The notes: generated by a model from the letters alone, not told the origin. 64,000 nucleotides of DNA from Isoetes taiwanensis (GCA_021234155.1 JAJEKV010000002.1:11896725-11960724), one strand, 5' to 3'; shown: positions 34,121 to 45,589, counted from the stretch's first letter. Numbers and translations: made by a program.

Positions 34121-34454
34121 ATATGTTTGTTGATCAGGGATTCCCGTGCTGCCCATAGCCACCGGACAAAACAGAGTCCCTTTCCAAGAAGCTTACCCTT
34201 ATAGCCTTCCTACCATTTGCAAATGCATCTTACGTGGCATTCAAAAAACTCCTATAGATTGTACATATACTCAGTTTAAAGAAATTCACACGGAAGGCCG
34301 TAGGACTGCGCAGGTCAGGTGACTCCATCCGCCATGGTATATTCAGTTTTGCTTCCCTTTCATTCTTTCCCCAAGTGTTGAACTGTATTGTAAATATCAT
34401 CAAGTCAGAGCTCCACACTCAACTCCAGGTCATTTTTAGTCCGTCGTACACGAT

Positions 34455-35830
34455 TTCTGTGTTGGATCCTTTCAAATTATCTGATTTTTCTGTTACGTCA
34501 GAGTTTATCTCTGAATTGAGTTTGCCCTAGCTGGACACGTAATATTTTATAAAAGGTTGATGTTTCAACTTGTTAGTATGGTTGTTAGACCAGTTTACGT
34601 TTTGCCATTATGGATTTTGCTGTGGTCTTCGCTTGCCCGAACATACCTTCCGTAGATCAGACTGCCCATTTCTTTAGAGCTTTCTCAAGGCTTACCAATG
34701 TTCATGGAATCAATTCACTGATACATTTTAGGTTGTTTGTGTATGTCTCTACTTCAAGAAACTGGAAACTTTCTAGAATGCAGCTAATATGTTGTTTCTT
34801 CTAGATCGCCATAGTTCAGTGATTTCTTTGAACATATATAAGTCAGAAGACGTTAGGGTTATTTAAAGGTAGTGGAAAGCTGAAAGTCAAAAGTGTAATG
34901 GTCCGGTTGTTTCTTACCACTCATTTCTTAAGGGCTGAAGGCCTAGAATTTTCGTAGGCCCAATTCAATGATATTCTGAATTATTTTTGTGTAGTTTTGT
35001 GGGGGCATTTATGTCTCTAATTCTGATATGCATGAAACTGCAAGTGTTGGATCCACTTCCAAACTTTCTTATGTCATTGCATCAGAGTTTATCTCTGAAT
35101 TGGTTCCCCTAGCTGGGTACGCAATGGGACATGAAGTGTGTTGGTAGTTAGACCAGTTTATGTTTAACTATTCTGGGGCCAGGTAGCTTCTTTAGATCAG
35201 ACTGCCAGTATCATTCATTTCTATAGGGCTTTTGCAAAGTTTCGTGGAATTTATTTAAATGGATTAGTTTGTGTGTGTCTCTAATCCAGGAAACCGGAAA
35301 TTTCTAGGAAGGCAGCTAATGTGCTCTTCTGCTAATGTTGACAAGCGATGTTGCTTATGTAAATAGGAGAATTAAAGTATAAAGGTGTCAGAGGTGTTCC
35401 AAAACGTATCGCTAGATTAGTGATTATGTTAGGGAAGCTGGAAAACTGAAGTCAAAAGTGTAAAGCTCAGGGTTGTTCTTACCATTAAATTATTGAAGAC
35501 TTTTTCATGGCCTACCAATCTTCATAGGGCCAATTCAATGATATTCTAGATTATGTATATGTAGTTTGGTGGGACATTTATGCATTAAATTGGAAAGTGT
35601 TTTGGAATTTAGTTAACATGGTGTTGTAGGAATACTGATGATGCTTCTATAAATGGTTTGGGAAGGAGAATGAAATAGTATAAGGTTATCACAAGTGCTA
35701 CAAAAATATTGATAGACACAGATTGCCACAGCACATTGATTTCTTGAAACATACTATAAGTTCAGGAAATGTTAATCTTATTTAAAATTTATCAGATATA
35801 TAACTTCAGGAGATCTTCTGAAAGTTAAAG
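34455..35830. repeat. Two diverged tandem copies of about 590 bp plus a partial third
   Basis: Blocks beginning near 34457 and 35047 share, in order, catcagagtttatctctgaatt-type, ttagaccagttta-type, agatcagactgcc-type, gaaactggaaa-type and ccaattcaatgatattct-type phrases, with many substitutions and gaps. Part of the unit recurs at about 35600-35830. The array lies just downstream of the minus-strand Root cap gene and is non-coding. Confidence 0.7.
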
Positions 35831-35845
35831 TGTAGGTGAGGGATT

Positions 35846-36983
35846 CTAACGGCGGCAAACCAAATCACCAGATGAAGATCCACAACCTACTGCAGGGAAA
35901 TACTTGGAATTACTCTTTCCTGAAGCAAATCCAAAACGAGAAACTGCACAATCAGCTTTCATGAGATCAGAAGAAGCATATTTAGGTGCACCGCCCATGA
36001 CAGGCATTTTGGAAGCAGAATTAACAAGGCTGATATAACCAGGGGCATAGGTTTGGCCAAGAACTCCATCCACATTGTCAGACAAGCTGAAGAGCTTAAG
36101 GTTGAGGTCAAGGTGAGCAAAACAGTTTTCTTTAGTGATGCCATAATTGTGAATCCTGGAGTCTTGGTCAGTGATGGGAACCACTGAAACTTCCAGCCTA
36201 AAGCTGCCAGGGACATGGATGGAAATGGTGTTGGTGTGTTGGGTTCTCATAATATGCACCCCTGCATTTTCATCCTTCCATGTCTGCCCTATTTCTGCAG
36301 GGATGAATACTGGGTTGTTGTCCAAAGAAAGCTCTAACTGATCCACATTTTCATCCCAAATTGCCACCTTTTTTGCTCCAACATATAACTTGTGATCTCC
36401 AAACATTATCCCCAGTGCTTGCACCCATGTAAAGTCTCTTTTTGCCCCCCCTTCCCTTTCCTTGCCAATAAAATGTGCATTTATGTGAAGGTCGTTATCC
36501 GCCACAATGCAGAAATCCGCATCCTTTTTGCCATGGAAATAGAATACCACTCCATCACCTCCTACGAATCTTGGGTCTTGACATATTGCACCTTTCTTGT
36601 TACAACCTGCAACATTCATTCATTCAACATATTGTCTTTAATCATATTTAAAAGGAAAACTAGCATCCATATGCATATCATCCTATGAAATAAACTCTAA
36701 CTCAAACTCAAAACCATTTAAAACCAACACCATTAGACCATTCCTAAGCGATCATGCTTATACCACAAGTCGTTTTACAATCATCACAATTCACAGTGCA
36801 TCTGGCGCATCCAGGCGGGCATTTCATTGTCACGTTAAAGCATTTCCATTTAACGTAGCACTTCTTTGTAGAGGGATCATAATCACCATGACCCCACTTA
36901 TCATTCTTATGAGCAGATGCAAGAGAGAGGAGGCAAAGGAGGACACAAAAAGATAACTGGGCAAAGAGAAAGATTCTACCCAT
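35846..36983 (-). CDS. Root cap / LEA-related secreted protein (two exons), paralogue
   Basis: Exon 1 is 36983-36764 and exon 2 is 36606-35846. The 157-bp intron begins gtataagc, ends aatgttgcag and splits a glycine codon at the same place as in the 15.5 kb gene. The product is 326 residues. Residues 1-24 form a signal peptide ending LASA. A longer linker (KNDKWGHGDYDPSTKKC) and a cysteine cluster (CPPGCARCTVNCDDCKTTCGCN) follow, then the Root cap domain with QDPRFVGGDGVVFYFHGKK, INAHFIGK, DFTWVQALGIMFG, RIHNYGI, CFAHLDLNL and a CRR end. An NVT sequon lies in the linker. The frame is intact, and a good TATA box lies 38 bases upstream. Shared intron phase and strong similarity show it arose by duplication with the other copy. 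Molecular function is unknown for the family. Confidence 0.92.
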
Positions 36984-37020
36984 TCTATTGATCTTATTGC
37001 CTACTTAGTTCCATGAGGGC

Positions 37021-37030
37021 TTTATATAGA
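37021..37030 (-). promoter_or_regulatory. TATA box of the minus-strand Root cap gene
   Basis: TCTATATAAA on the minus strand is 38 bases before the start codon at 36983. This gives a short leader of roughly 10 bases if initiation is about 30 bases downstream. Sequence and position are both good. Confidence 0.6.
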
Positions 37031-38129
37031 TGAGAGGCACATATAGCCATGTGCCCTTCAAGTGGACTTTCCGCTTTCAATTACTATCTGGCAATTTGTT
37101 TTATGTTTGTCATTAATTGCGTGGTTCATTGGCGGCAACGATTTTTACATATGAACTTGGAAGTATAGATGTTTATGCATAAACTATTAAAATTATCATT
37201 TTACTTCACATGTTTTTTGGACATTACTAATTTCTTACAATTAGCGGTAGCGTAAACCCACGAGGAAGGTATCCTTGCAACAAGTCGTGCTAGATGCCTA
37301 ACGCGGTTTTACCTTAGCTGGTATGCATATCTGATTATGTATTTAAATCTTGAAGTATTATAATTTTATGGCATCATACATATAAGTCAACAATCTAAGC
37401 ACACATAAAAAAAGGATGATTGTTGATGATTCTAATTATATGCCTTCGGAAGTGCTAGAGAAATTATAGGGACCACAACATTGTGGGTTATCGAAATTCA
37501 TTATTTGTTGCTACAGGGCAGTGCCTTAATCACTCCTTCTTACAACCTTTTTAGGTTGTCCGAAGGGCAAACCCTAGGCGAGGTTGTGGTGTTTGAGGAA
37601 TATGCTTTGAATATACGTCATGAATGGCTTTGATTAGTGTGGATTCCAATTGGAAGGCCAGAGATAATAGCAAAAAAAATAAAACAAAATAAAATATGAT
37701 GATTTCATAGTTCCTTTCCAGATCGGGGTCACCCGAATATATGTCAGAACTCATAGATTGCATGCACTAATGGCCTGATCAAATGGAGAGCATGCGTTCT
37801 GGCCTCCGAACTTGAGAACAAAGGCAAAGCCCGTTTTTCCTGTCATGGCATTGCTAGTCTCAAGTTTTATGATGTTGTTCTATTAAAGGTTGCAATTTCT
37901 ATTTTGCAGTTGGTAGATAAAGCCATGTGGCAATCGAGTCAGGATTGATCTGTTGTAGCACTTTCAGAATGTTTGAAAATTTAGATGCATTAGATGTGGG
38001 ACATTTGACCCAATATTTGCAGGTCGACAAGAACGTAATCAAATATTATGAATGAGGTAACATGCAACATAAACTCTTGGCAAATAATTTTGTGCTAGTA
38101 AAGATTTTAACAGACTGTAGCCCTCTCAA
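37031..38129. other. Gene-free AT-rich upstream region
   Basis: This is the 5' flank of the minus-strand Root cap gene, with no other supported feature. Open frames are short. Confidence 0.45.
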
Positions 38130-38480
38130 CGATCTTTGAGTAGGTATGTGATTTGCCATTGATTGTGGCTTATATCTTTGTCAAAATCATTTTCGGTTGC
38201 ACATCCGCCCCGAAAACCCTAAAGCGCCACGGTCCCGGGTCGCGACGTTTCCGATCATATCTGGAGGTCCGAGCTCGCTTCAAATTTGAAATTTGTTGCG
38301 TTGGAAAGCGCTCTCAGAGACCTTTCAGTAGGTATGTGATTTGCATGTGGTTGAGTCATATCTCCAAAGCAAAATTGTAGATTTCTGGGCTGCCAATAAA
38401 ACGCTCTAAAAACCCCAAGCGCGTGTGGTCATTTGGCTACACGTTTTCGATCATATCTGGAAGCTTGGGAGCTTTGGTTT
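38130..38480 (+). repeat. Diverged tandem repeat of about 190 bp
   Basis: The phrase gtaggtatgtgatttgc occurs at about 38140 and again at about 38330. Each is followed by a tcatatct-type phrase, then a ccctaaagcgc/ccccaagcgcg block, and a tttccgatcatatctgga/ttttcgatcatatctgga block. This resembles the non-coding leader of a retroelement and abuts the GC-rich LINE. Confidence 0.55.
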
Positions 38481-39301
38481 TGAGAATCGGGGACTTCACA
38501 ATAGACTTGGTCTCGGGTTAAGACTTGCATTAGTGAGACTCTAAATGACGGGGCGTGACTCTCAGGCGGCTAACAATGGAAGAAAAAGGCGCATGCGCTA
38601 AAGAAGCGAAAGCCGAACGGTGAGGGCTCCTCTCCCCGAGCATGTCACGCGGTCCGAGAATATACGAGCCTTGGAGGCAAAGATGACAAAGATGACGGGA
38701 TAGGTTGGCAAGTATGGAGGCACAAAGAGACACCCGAAGAAACAATAGCCATCCTCAAGAAACAATTGGTGAAGGAGAGAAGCGGATCTCCACATTAGAA
38801 GAGCGGTCGCGGCCACTATATGACGCTTTGGGCTGGCCGACTTCGGCCTTGATCCAAGACGGGGTATTGTCGCCGCTTAAGTTTAATTCATGGCAACATC
38901 TCAAACACCGAATGAGGTTACCCAACGGATTGATAGGATCCATCGCCAGTGTGATGATGAGATACCACAACCAGAGAGAGAGCTCGGGCAAGCGGTGGAA
39001 CAGATTACATACGCCAGCTAATGGCGCAAGCGCCGCCTCGCGGACCATGAAGCTAGAATGCATCGATGCAAGCGAGGTTGGACACCCTAGAAAAAGAGAC
39101 AACCGAGGAGGAAAAGCACCCGTGCTCGGCCCTAGAGAAGAGGATGGCCGAGTTTCACCGAGATGTATGATCTCCGCCGGAGATGAACGAACAGAATCGC
39201 CCCCGAGGCAAAGATCAACAGTCGCCCAATGCCGGAGGCGAGGTGGCCCAGTGGAATCAGCGGTGTCCTTCATGAGGAGCATGATCGCCAATCCCGACGG
39301 C

Positions 39302-39736
39302 TGAACCTCATTATCCGAGGCTTGCCTGAAGAGCATGGGGAAGATCTCACGCTGGGCTAAGTTTAATGTCCTGGTCTTTGGACCGGATCATACCGCAAAG
39401 ATTTGGGGGTGAAAACCCAGGTAGTGGGGGCCAAACATGAGACCCCGACTGGTCAAATTTACAGTGTTGGATCAGACATCGAAGACTCTATTGCTGCAAC
39501 ACGCTAGCCGGTTGAAGGGGACATCAATATATTTGGACACAGATCTTACCCCAGTGCAACAAAAGGAGAGACGAGAGGAGTTCACAAAAATCAGACAAGT
39601 CAGACAGGCAGGGGGATTGGCAGGCTTGGTCAATGGCAAGATGAAGGTGTTTGTACCTCTGCAACCAACAGTAGCAAAGGCAACGGCGATGGGGCCAGGG
39701 ACATCTAGACCTTTCACCTCCGAGACGGCAAACTAG
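39302..39736 (+). pseudogene. LINE ORF1 RNA-binding domain remnant (L1 ORF1p / Transposase_22 type)
   Basis: LNLIIRGLPEEHGEDL (39302 onward) matches the start of the RRM-like domain of L1 ORF1 proteins (usually NLIIxGLPE). After a frameshift, 39437-39736 reads RPRLVKFTVLDQTSKTLLL, ASRLKGTSIYLDTDLTPVQQ and KERREEFTKIRQVRQAG. This matches the C-terminal domain pattern RP-VxF...K..I-LxxDLTPxxQxxRR. ORF1 proteins coat the element RNA. The domain is split by frameshift. Confidence 0.72.
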
Positions 39737-39846
39737 ATGCAACAGCCAGGACCCAGTGCTCGGGCACCACCTGGAACGGCCCCTGCAACTCCTCGGGAGC
39801 TGGTGTAGGACAACCGCCATAGGCAGCATAGGGACAGTGTCTCCGA

Positions 39847-40175
39847 CTTATCTCATGGAACTGTAGGGGATTACAGGTATGGACATCATCTTCTTGCAAG
39901 AGACATGGGAATATCGTGGGCATCAGCTGCTGGACATCCCGGGATATCAGTGCTTCTCGCTCGCTAATGCGCGCCATGGCAAGCGAGGATATGGAGGGGT
40001 GGCATGCTACTTCAAAGATGCTATAGCAGCCACAGCCTCGCTCCACAAGGCCGATGACTTAACCGCACTGTGGGTGAGAGTAATCGGAGCCTCAAAGATC
40101 GTCCATTGTTTATTGCATGTTGTTATATACCCCATGCGGCCTCTAAGTTCTACCAGTCCGGGGAGGCGGTATTAA
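39847..40175 (+). pseudogene. LINE endonuclease remnant
   Basis: RLISWNCRGLQ (about 39845-39876) is the canonical N-terminal strand. It joins almost directly, by deletion and frame change, to MDIIFLQETWEYRGHQLLD. YGGVACYFKDAI follows, matching the xGGVAxYxK strand. The middle of the first helix is deleted. The frame ends at 40175. Confidence 0.78.
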
Positions 40176-41639
40176 CGGATGCACAAATGCCTTATAGAGA
40201 TCTCAGATGATGACATAGAGCAATATCGCCAAAAAGGGATGTGCTCTTGTTAGAGATTTCAATGCCCGCACCGCAGTACTGTAGTCGGTTACCTTCCAGG
40301 AGAGGCCGATTCTGACCCACTTTCGACTTGAAACAAGTTGCACCCAAACATGCCGCATGGGGCCAAGATCACGGTCACCAACACCTTTGGAAGGGAGTTG
40401 GTTCAACTCACGTCTTTGACATGGTAGTATGCAATGGTATGATCGGATGGCGCAATCGTGGGGTTTTACTTGCAAGAGCGATAGACATGATGGTGGAGCT
40501 AGCGTGGTAGACTATCTCCTTGCTCCAGTGGTAGGACTTGACATGATCAATGAGCTCTCAATTGGCACACTAACAGGAGATGAGGAGGCTTTGTCCGACC
40601 ACTATCCACTTTTATGTCACTTTGGATTGGGAGCACCAAAGAGTGCAATCACAGAGTAGAAACCATCGGGGGTTGAGATACACCCCGACTGGGAAAGCAA
40701 AGGTAATATGAGTCGTGTTAGAACGTGAACCCTGGGGGATTGATGCCCTTTGCATGTTACATGATAGGTGGGAGTGGCTTGTAAAATGCCTTACTCACGG
40801 CTAGCCTAGTGCATGCTTTGCGGTAAAGAAGGGATCGCCGCGAATGGACACTTCGCTAGTTCCCTCGTAATCCCCTGGTTTGGCTGAAAGTGCAAGGCTC
40901 TAAAGACCCAATGGCGCCGCCTCGGATCCACAGCCTGCGCAAAGAGCCATTCAGGACTATAGAGCATTCTTGAAATCCAAAAGCATCGACATTGCAAACC
41001 ATCGCCAGCCGCATGTTTGATTTGTTGATGACCGAGGCGAAAGCTTTTCGGGCGTGGGGTGTTGTACAAGAGGCATCAACCACCAGGCAATATTACTACG
41101 CACAAGGATGCACGCTTGGAGGAGTTTGTATGATCCCCGGGGACCGGGTTTCGAGTCAGTGGGAGAAATCTTTGCGGCTCATGGAGGAAGACATCCAACA
41201 GGGCCTTAGACACCGGCTAATGGCAAAGCCGAAGGACTTGCGGGACTTCGCCGAAGTTATTGAAATGGGGTGGGGCAGCTTTGCTAGGGTCTCGGCGGCG
41301 ATCATTAACCAGGCCATAGGGAGGGCCTCCTCGAGAGTGGATGGTTAAGCAAGGTCACCCCAATTCATAAGGCGGGTAATAGGGATGATTCGGCCGAACT
41401 ACCGCATGATCATGGTGAGCCCATTACTCATAAAAGCTTTTAGCGGTGTGGTGGAGAAGAAGTTAGCTCGGGTCGAGGAAGTTTGGAGTGCGTCACGGTT
41501 GGCGGGCGCTGGGTTCGCCTGCCCACTCCCAATCGACCATATATTCTCTCGAATCCTTATGGAAGCTACTCGCAATGTCGCGGCATGACCATCTCTTCTT
41601 TGTTTCATAGATTTCAAAGGCAAGATATGATCACGGTCC

Positions 41640-41915
41640 CTCAGGGGACTGTTGTATAAAGATTTGCGGTATTGCATGCCCCATAGGACTTACAAAATGT
41701 CATCTATTGGATATATGTTGTATTGCACGCATCGGATCGCCGCGGTTGCTAGCACCATAGGGGTTAAACGGGGATGTCCGTTATCTCCAACGCTCTTTGG
41801 TCTCTACATTGACAAGTTGGAGACACGGATGCAAGAACATGGGGAAAAGGGGTGGCCCGCAGCTACTGAGGCATACGGTATAAGGCAATTGCTCTATCTG
41901 ACGATGTAGACTTGC
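41640..41915 (+). pseudogene. LINE reverse transcriptase core remnant
   Basis: GVKRGCPLSPTLFGLYID (about 41759-41812) is the RQGCPLSPxLF motif with Q changed to R. The catalytic box appears in another frame as ALSDDVDLL (about 41892-41918), where the usual aromatic-alanine pair before DD is altered. The enzyme would be inactive. Confidence 0.75.
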
Positions 41916-42556
41916 TATCCCATACAAACCGAGTATGTCAAAGACATTTGGACGCTCTTAGTGGGTTCTATGACACAACGAAGGAATGACGGTGAACTGC
42001 AGAAAAAACTAAGCTCTGGCAGTCCTCTCCTCATGATATGATATCAGATCTCTATTCTGAGAGGACGAGAAGGTGGATGTTGTAAGGACCTTCAAGTATC
42101 CGGGAATCGACTTGCGCTAGTATGTTATGGGATGATTTGTGTGGAAAGACGATTCCAGCGGGATGAAAAGCCCCGTATGCTATGCGAATAGGCTGCTTTC
42201 TGAGAATAGACCTATGTGATTGGGCACATAGAGCACACTGTTCGAGCACTCGTTGAACCAAAGATAGTTGTATGGGGTAGAGGTCCGGGGTCCAAAGCAA
42301 TTAGCAAGAACACGGGATAAGCTAGAGAGGGTGCAAAAGGCCTTCTTAACATCTGACCTAGGTATCAAGGACACGGTGCCTTATCGATTTTGCTATATGA
42401 GACTAAGTTCGCCCCCGCAACATTAGTTATCTTGTGAGACATCTTGCATATTTCCACAAGGTCACCGGCATGGATGCACAACGTCTTCCCACGAGGGCTT
42501 TGTTATTGGCACAAGAGCCACAATGATCAAGAGGGTATGGCAGAGCAGCGTCATGG

Positions 42557-43079
42557 GTGGTTATAGCGTGGTCTATAGACTCAACAGATTGTGGCTATGC
42601 GATGCCAGGGGCGGTACATTACACTGAATGGCGCTTTGCCACCACTCGTGGGATGCAACCCACTCGTGCAAAGCCTAAAAACGAGCACTACCACATGCAA
42701 GTTATCCACTTTGGAACATGGCCCACACCGATTTTGAAAGCGCATATATCTATGAAGAAACGAAGAGCTATTGCCTCTGTGAGGACGTGGTCCCATCATC
42801 TCAGAATTGAAACAGGTCGTTGGACTACAGATGGAGGGCAGAGAATCCCCCGGCATGAGAGAATATGCCATTGTTGCCACATGCGGACAGTAGAGGATGA
42901 GCACCATGCTCTGCAAGAGTGTCCGGCATATACGCATATTCGAGCAACACATGCTGATCTTAGATGCTTTGCGGCACCGCTGCATCAATTGCTGGCATCG
43001 CCAATGGTTGCACGTCTCGCATCCTACATTTTGCAAGTCTCTACTGTCAGAGAATCCCTTACAGGACAAGGGATCTGAG
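42557..43079 (+). pseudogene. LINE C-terminal zinc-knuckle region
   Basis: A 173-codon open frame carries ICHCCHMRTVEDEHHALQEC followed by PAYTHIR (about 42862-42945). This is the C-x2-C...E-H...EC arrangement found at the end of some plant and algal LINE proteins. It is the longest uninterrupted piece of this element. Confidence 0.65.
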
Positions 43080-43260
43080 AGCCTACTACCAGGGTTTTTC
43101 CTCCCATGTGGGGGTTTTTTCATTCCAGTAGTAGGAACACATTGTATAGTAGCATTTGTCTTTTTGGTGTGGTTTTATCTGCTTTGTGTACTGCATGTAC
43201 CGTCTCATGGCCTTCGCGGACGTTAAAATATACTTTCTTCCTTCCTTCCTTCCTTCCTAA

Positions 43261-44380
43261 TCATCAAACGTTGAGTGATCATTGAGTATTTGAAGGAGCA
43301 TGAGACCGTGGAAAGGATTCTCATTTATTACTATCCCTCATCTGCATTTTCAACCCATTGTTAGGGTTTTTTTCTTCATATTGCTTCATCATTGTAGACA
43401 TCTTTTTTTTTTTTTTTTTTTTTTCATTCTGGAGTGCTTTAAGGTGGCCTTAGCTTATCTCTTCTGCTTGCCTTCTTTGCCTTGTAGAATTCGGTCTTTT
43501 CCCTTCCTAATTGCAACTTAATACCTCCAACTGGAACATCCATACTATCACACAATATTTTGATGATCAAATTTAGCAACAATGTTTCAATCCTTACAAT
43601 AATGTAGGGTTCAAATGATGGCAACGCGGCGTTGCTAATTTTATAAGTTGAGTCAAGGATGAACTACTTCTTCGTCGTGCATTCACAGGCAAATAGTTTA
43701 GTTGGGGGTAATGCTTAAAGTATCAATGTATATAAATATCGAAGCAAACAGGTTTGCTAGGTCTCTAGATGGTAAACAAGTGCTCGACAATGCCGAGCAT
43801 TATGTGCAGTGACAAACAACAAAGTTTAAAATGAAACGCACTAATTTGCTCAAAATGCACTTCAAAAGGAATCTTTGAAAGATTCCCTAAAATCCCCCCA
43901 AAAAGGTCCTTTTTCATGGTATATTTGTGACAAGTGTGACAATTTGAAAATTTTAGGCATCATTTTTGAGGGGGGGTGTGAACTTAGCTTCCATTCAAAA
44001 TTGTTTGACATCCCTTTTTGGCCCCCTAGTTTGGTTTGAGAAATAGTAATATTTTCAAAAACTAAACAAAATAGACATTGAAAAAAACAGCAAGCACACT
44101 AAAGTGCCAAAAAGGTATTTTATTCAAAGTTTTCAAAAATCAGATGAACAAAACTGTAAAAAATGTAACACATTTTGACATTGCCTCATTGAAGCAAACA
44201 TTTTCACATCAAAGTATGCCTCATTGAACAAACTTACACTTTGAAGCGCAAGTTGGAGTCGAAGACGCTCGATCTTCGTCTTATATACTTGCTCTTATTT
44301 GCTCATCCGTCTTGCTATAGACTTATGTATACCGCGATGACAATGCGTGGACATAACGTCTTCAAAATAAATTTCTGGGT
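43261..44380. other. Gene-free AT-rich stretch
   Basis: A 22-T run lies at 43403-43424. No gene is supported. On the minus strand this would be the region read from any promoter formed by the palindromes and heat-shock elements to its right. Confidence 0.45.
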
Positions 44381-44656
44381 GGTATAAATTTATACCACAA
44401 TAGGTAGTGTTGTGCGGATATAACATGCCAGAGAGTTTGCATGGTATAAATTTATACCGCAAATGGACTCGAGCGGTATAAATTTATACCGCAAGAGGAC
44501 TCGAGCGGTATAAATTTATACCGCGAGAGCTCTCTCGATTCACTGCGAGAGCTCCCACGGTATAAATTTATACCGTGAGAGCTCCCTCATTATACCGCGA
44601 GAGCTCTCTCGGTATAAATTTATACCGCGACAGCTCTCTCGGTATAAATTTATACC
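44381..44656. repeat. Cluster of seven GGTATAAATTTATACC palindromes, helically spaced
   Basis: The exact 16-bp palindrome GGTATAAATTTATACC starts at 44381, 44443, 44475, 44507, 44559, 44611 and 44641, with a half copy near 44591. Each contains TATAAA on both strands, so each is a two-way TATA box. Start-to-start spacings are 62, 32, 32, 52, 52 and 30, close to 6, 3, 3, 5, 5 and 3 turns of B-DNA. Between them are GAGAGCTCTC palindromes, which also contain GAGAG motifs. Two more copies sit at 49.4 kb. Function is unknown; promoter, protein-binding array or cruciform-forming sequence are all possible. Confidence 0.92.
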
Positions 44657-44726
44657 GCAGACAACCTTCAGACAATCAATTTATACACATATATATCAGT
44701 ATATATATGTAATTTCTAGTGGTGGC

Positions 44727-44884
44727 TTCCGGAAAGTTCCATTATATATCAGCCGCCAGATCTCAACCGCCCATTCGCTCCCTCGCGATCTGGGCCATCG
44801 GATCTGGTGGCTTCTGGAAGGTTCTTGGTGGTTCTTGTTGGCCCACTGGTGGCTTCTAGAATACCAGAACATTCAAGAATGTTC
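44727..44884. promoter_or_regulatory. Three perfect heat-shock element clusters
   Basis: TTCCGGAAAGTTC (44727-44739) and TTCTGGAAGGTTC (44812-44824) are perfect three-unit heat-shock elements. GAACATTCAAGAATGTTC (44867-44884) is a perfect four-unit element, preceded by another TTCTAGAA (44854-44861). The first two and the TTCTAGAA sit in the repeated phrase ggtggcttc. Alternating nGAAn/nTTCn arrays are the binding sites of trimeric heat-shock factor. They lie 70 bp from the TATA palindromes and upstream of the candidate unit at 44.9-46.4 kb, so they could drive either direction. Confidence 0.75.
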
Positions 44885-44929
44885 TGAATCCACGTACATA
44901 TACGATTATTGGATGTCGAAATTGTTTTT

Positions 44930-45230
44930 GGCAGGTACCGCGCTGGCGCTGGCGCTGGCCCTCTTTTGTGCTCTCCATATTTTCCAGCTTTGGAGCCACG
45001 GTCATGGAGCTTTAGCCAATATTTTGTTGGCAGTCGTCATGGTACGGCGCTGGAGTTGCCCCCTTTTATCCTCTGCATATTTTCCAGCTTGGAAATTATC
45101 TGTGATCCTTTGGCGGGCCGCTTCTGGTTATGCAAGCCATCGTTATTCTATATAGGGCGTTGGCCCTCTGTTATACTCTGCATACTTTTCCAGCTTGGAG
45201 CTATGGTCATGGAGGCATTTCCTTGCTTCG
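44930..45230 (+). repeat. Three tandem copies of a unit of about 100-106 bp
   Basis: The phrase tttccagctt recurs at 44981, 45081 and 45187. Each is preceded by a g(c/t)tgg...ccct-tt-t block and a ctctgcatat-type phrase, and followed by a ttggag-type phrase. Overlapping frames of more than 100 codons stay open through it, as expected from a repeat with few stops. Confidence 0.65.
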
Positions 45231-45589
45231 TCGTTACTCTCCGCTATGTGGCTCAATCTGCTCCTTATTTTTACCCGATCAGAGCATTGATTTCGTGCAC
45301 AGAGATAGATTTATGGAGCGTGGTTTCTCTGGACATTTGTGGTTTTGTCCTCTTTGTCCTTGCATCGATTCCTTTTTCATTTGGTAGTTTTTATGTTGCC
45401 TGTACAACCCAAGGCTTGGATTCGCCTTAGGTTATGCTTTGCCGGCTGTTGCAGTGATGTATGGTTCCTACCAAGATTTCGCCATGGTTTCACTATTCTT
45501 TTAGTCGATTTCCACTGGACTTCTTATAATTTTTTTATGATAGGTTTTGCCATGATTTCCAAGCTCTGTAGCGTTACGAGCCGCCACGC

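Larger units (their letters stand above)
38500..43260 (+). mobile_element. Second degenerate LINE, L1-like with ORF1, (TTCC)n tail
   Basis: In order this block holds a charged N-terminal region (38700-39300), an ORF1 C-terminal domain (39302-39736), endonuclease (39847-40175), RT (about 41640-41915) and a C-terminal zinc-knuckle region (42557-43078). It ends in a tetranucleotide repeat (TTCC)n at 43238-43258. Frames are broken repeatedly. It differs from the LINE at 1.55 kb in its ORF1, its zinc-knuckle type and its tail. The 5' end is uncertain and is placed by composition. Confidence 0.82.

Noticed and set aside
38705-39336. Opposed 199- and 193-codon frames as real genes
   Set aside because: They overlap each other on opposite strands in the GC-rich 5' part of the second LINE. 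The plus-strand content fits a decayed ORF1 N-terminus instead.
44381-44656. CRISPR-like array of regularly spaced repeats
   Set aside because: The repeats are 16-bp perfect palindromes with unequal short spacers in a plant nuclear context, and no associated genes exist.
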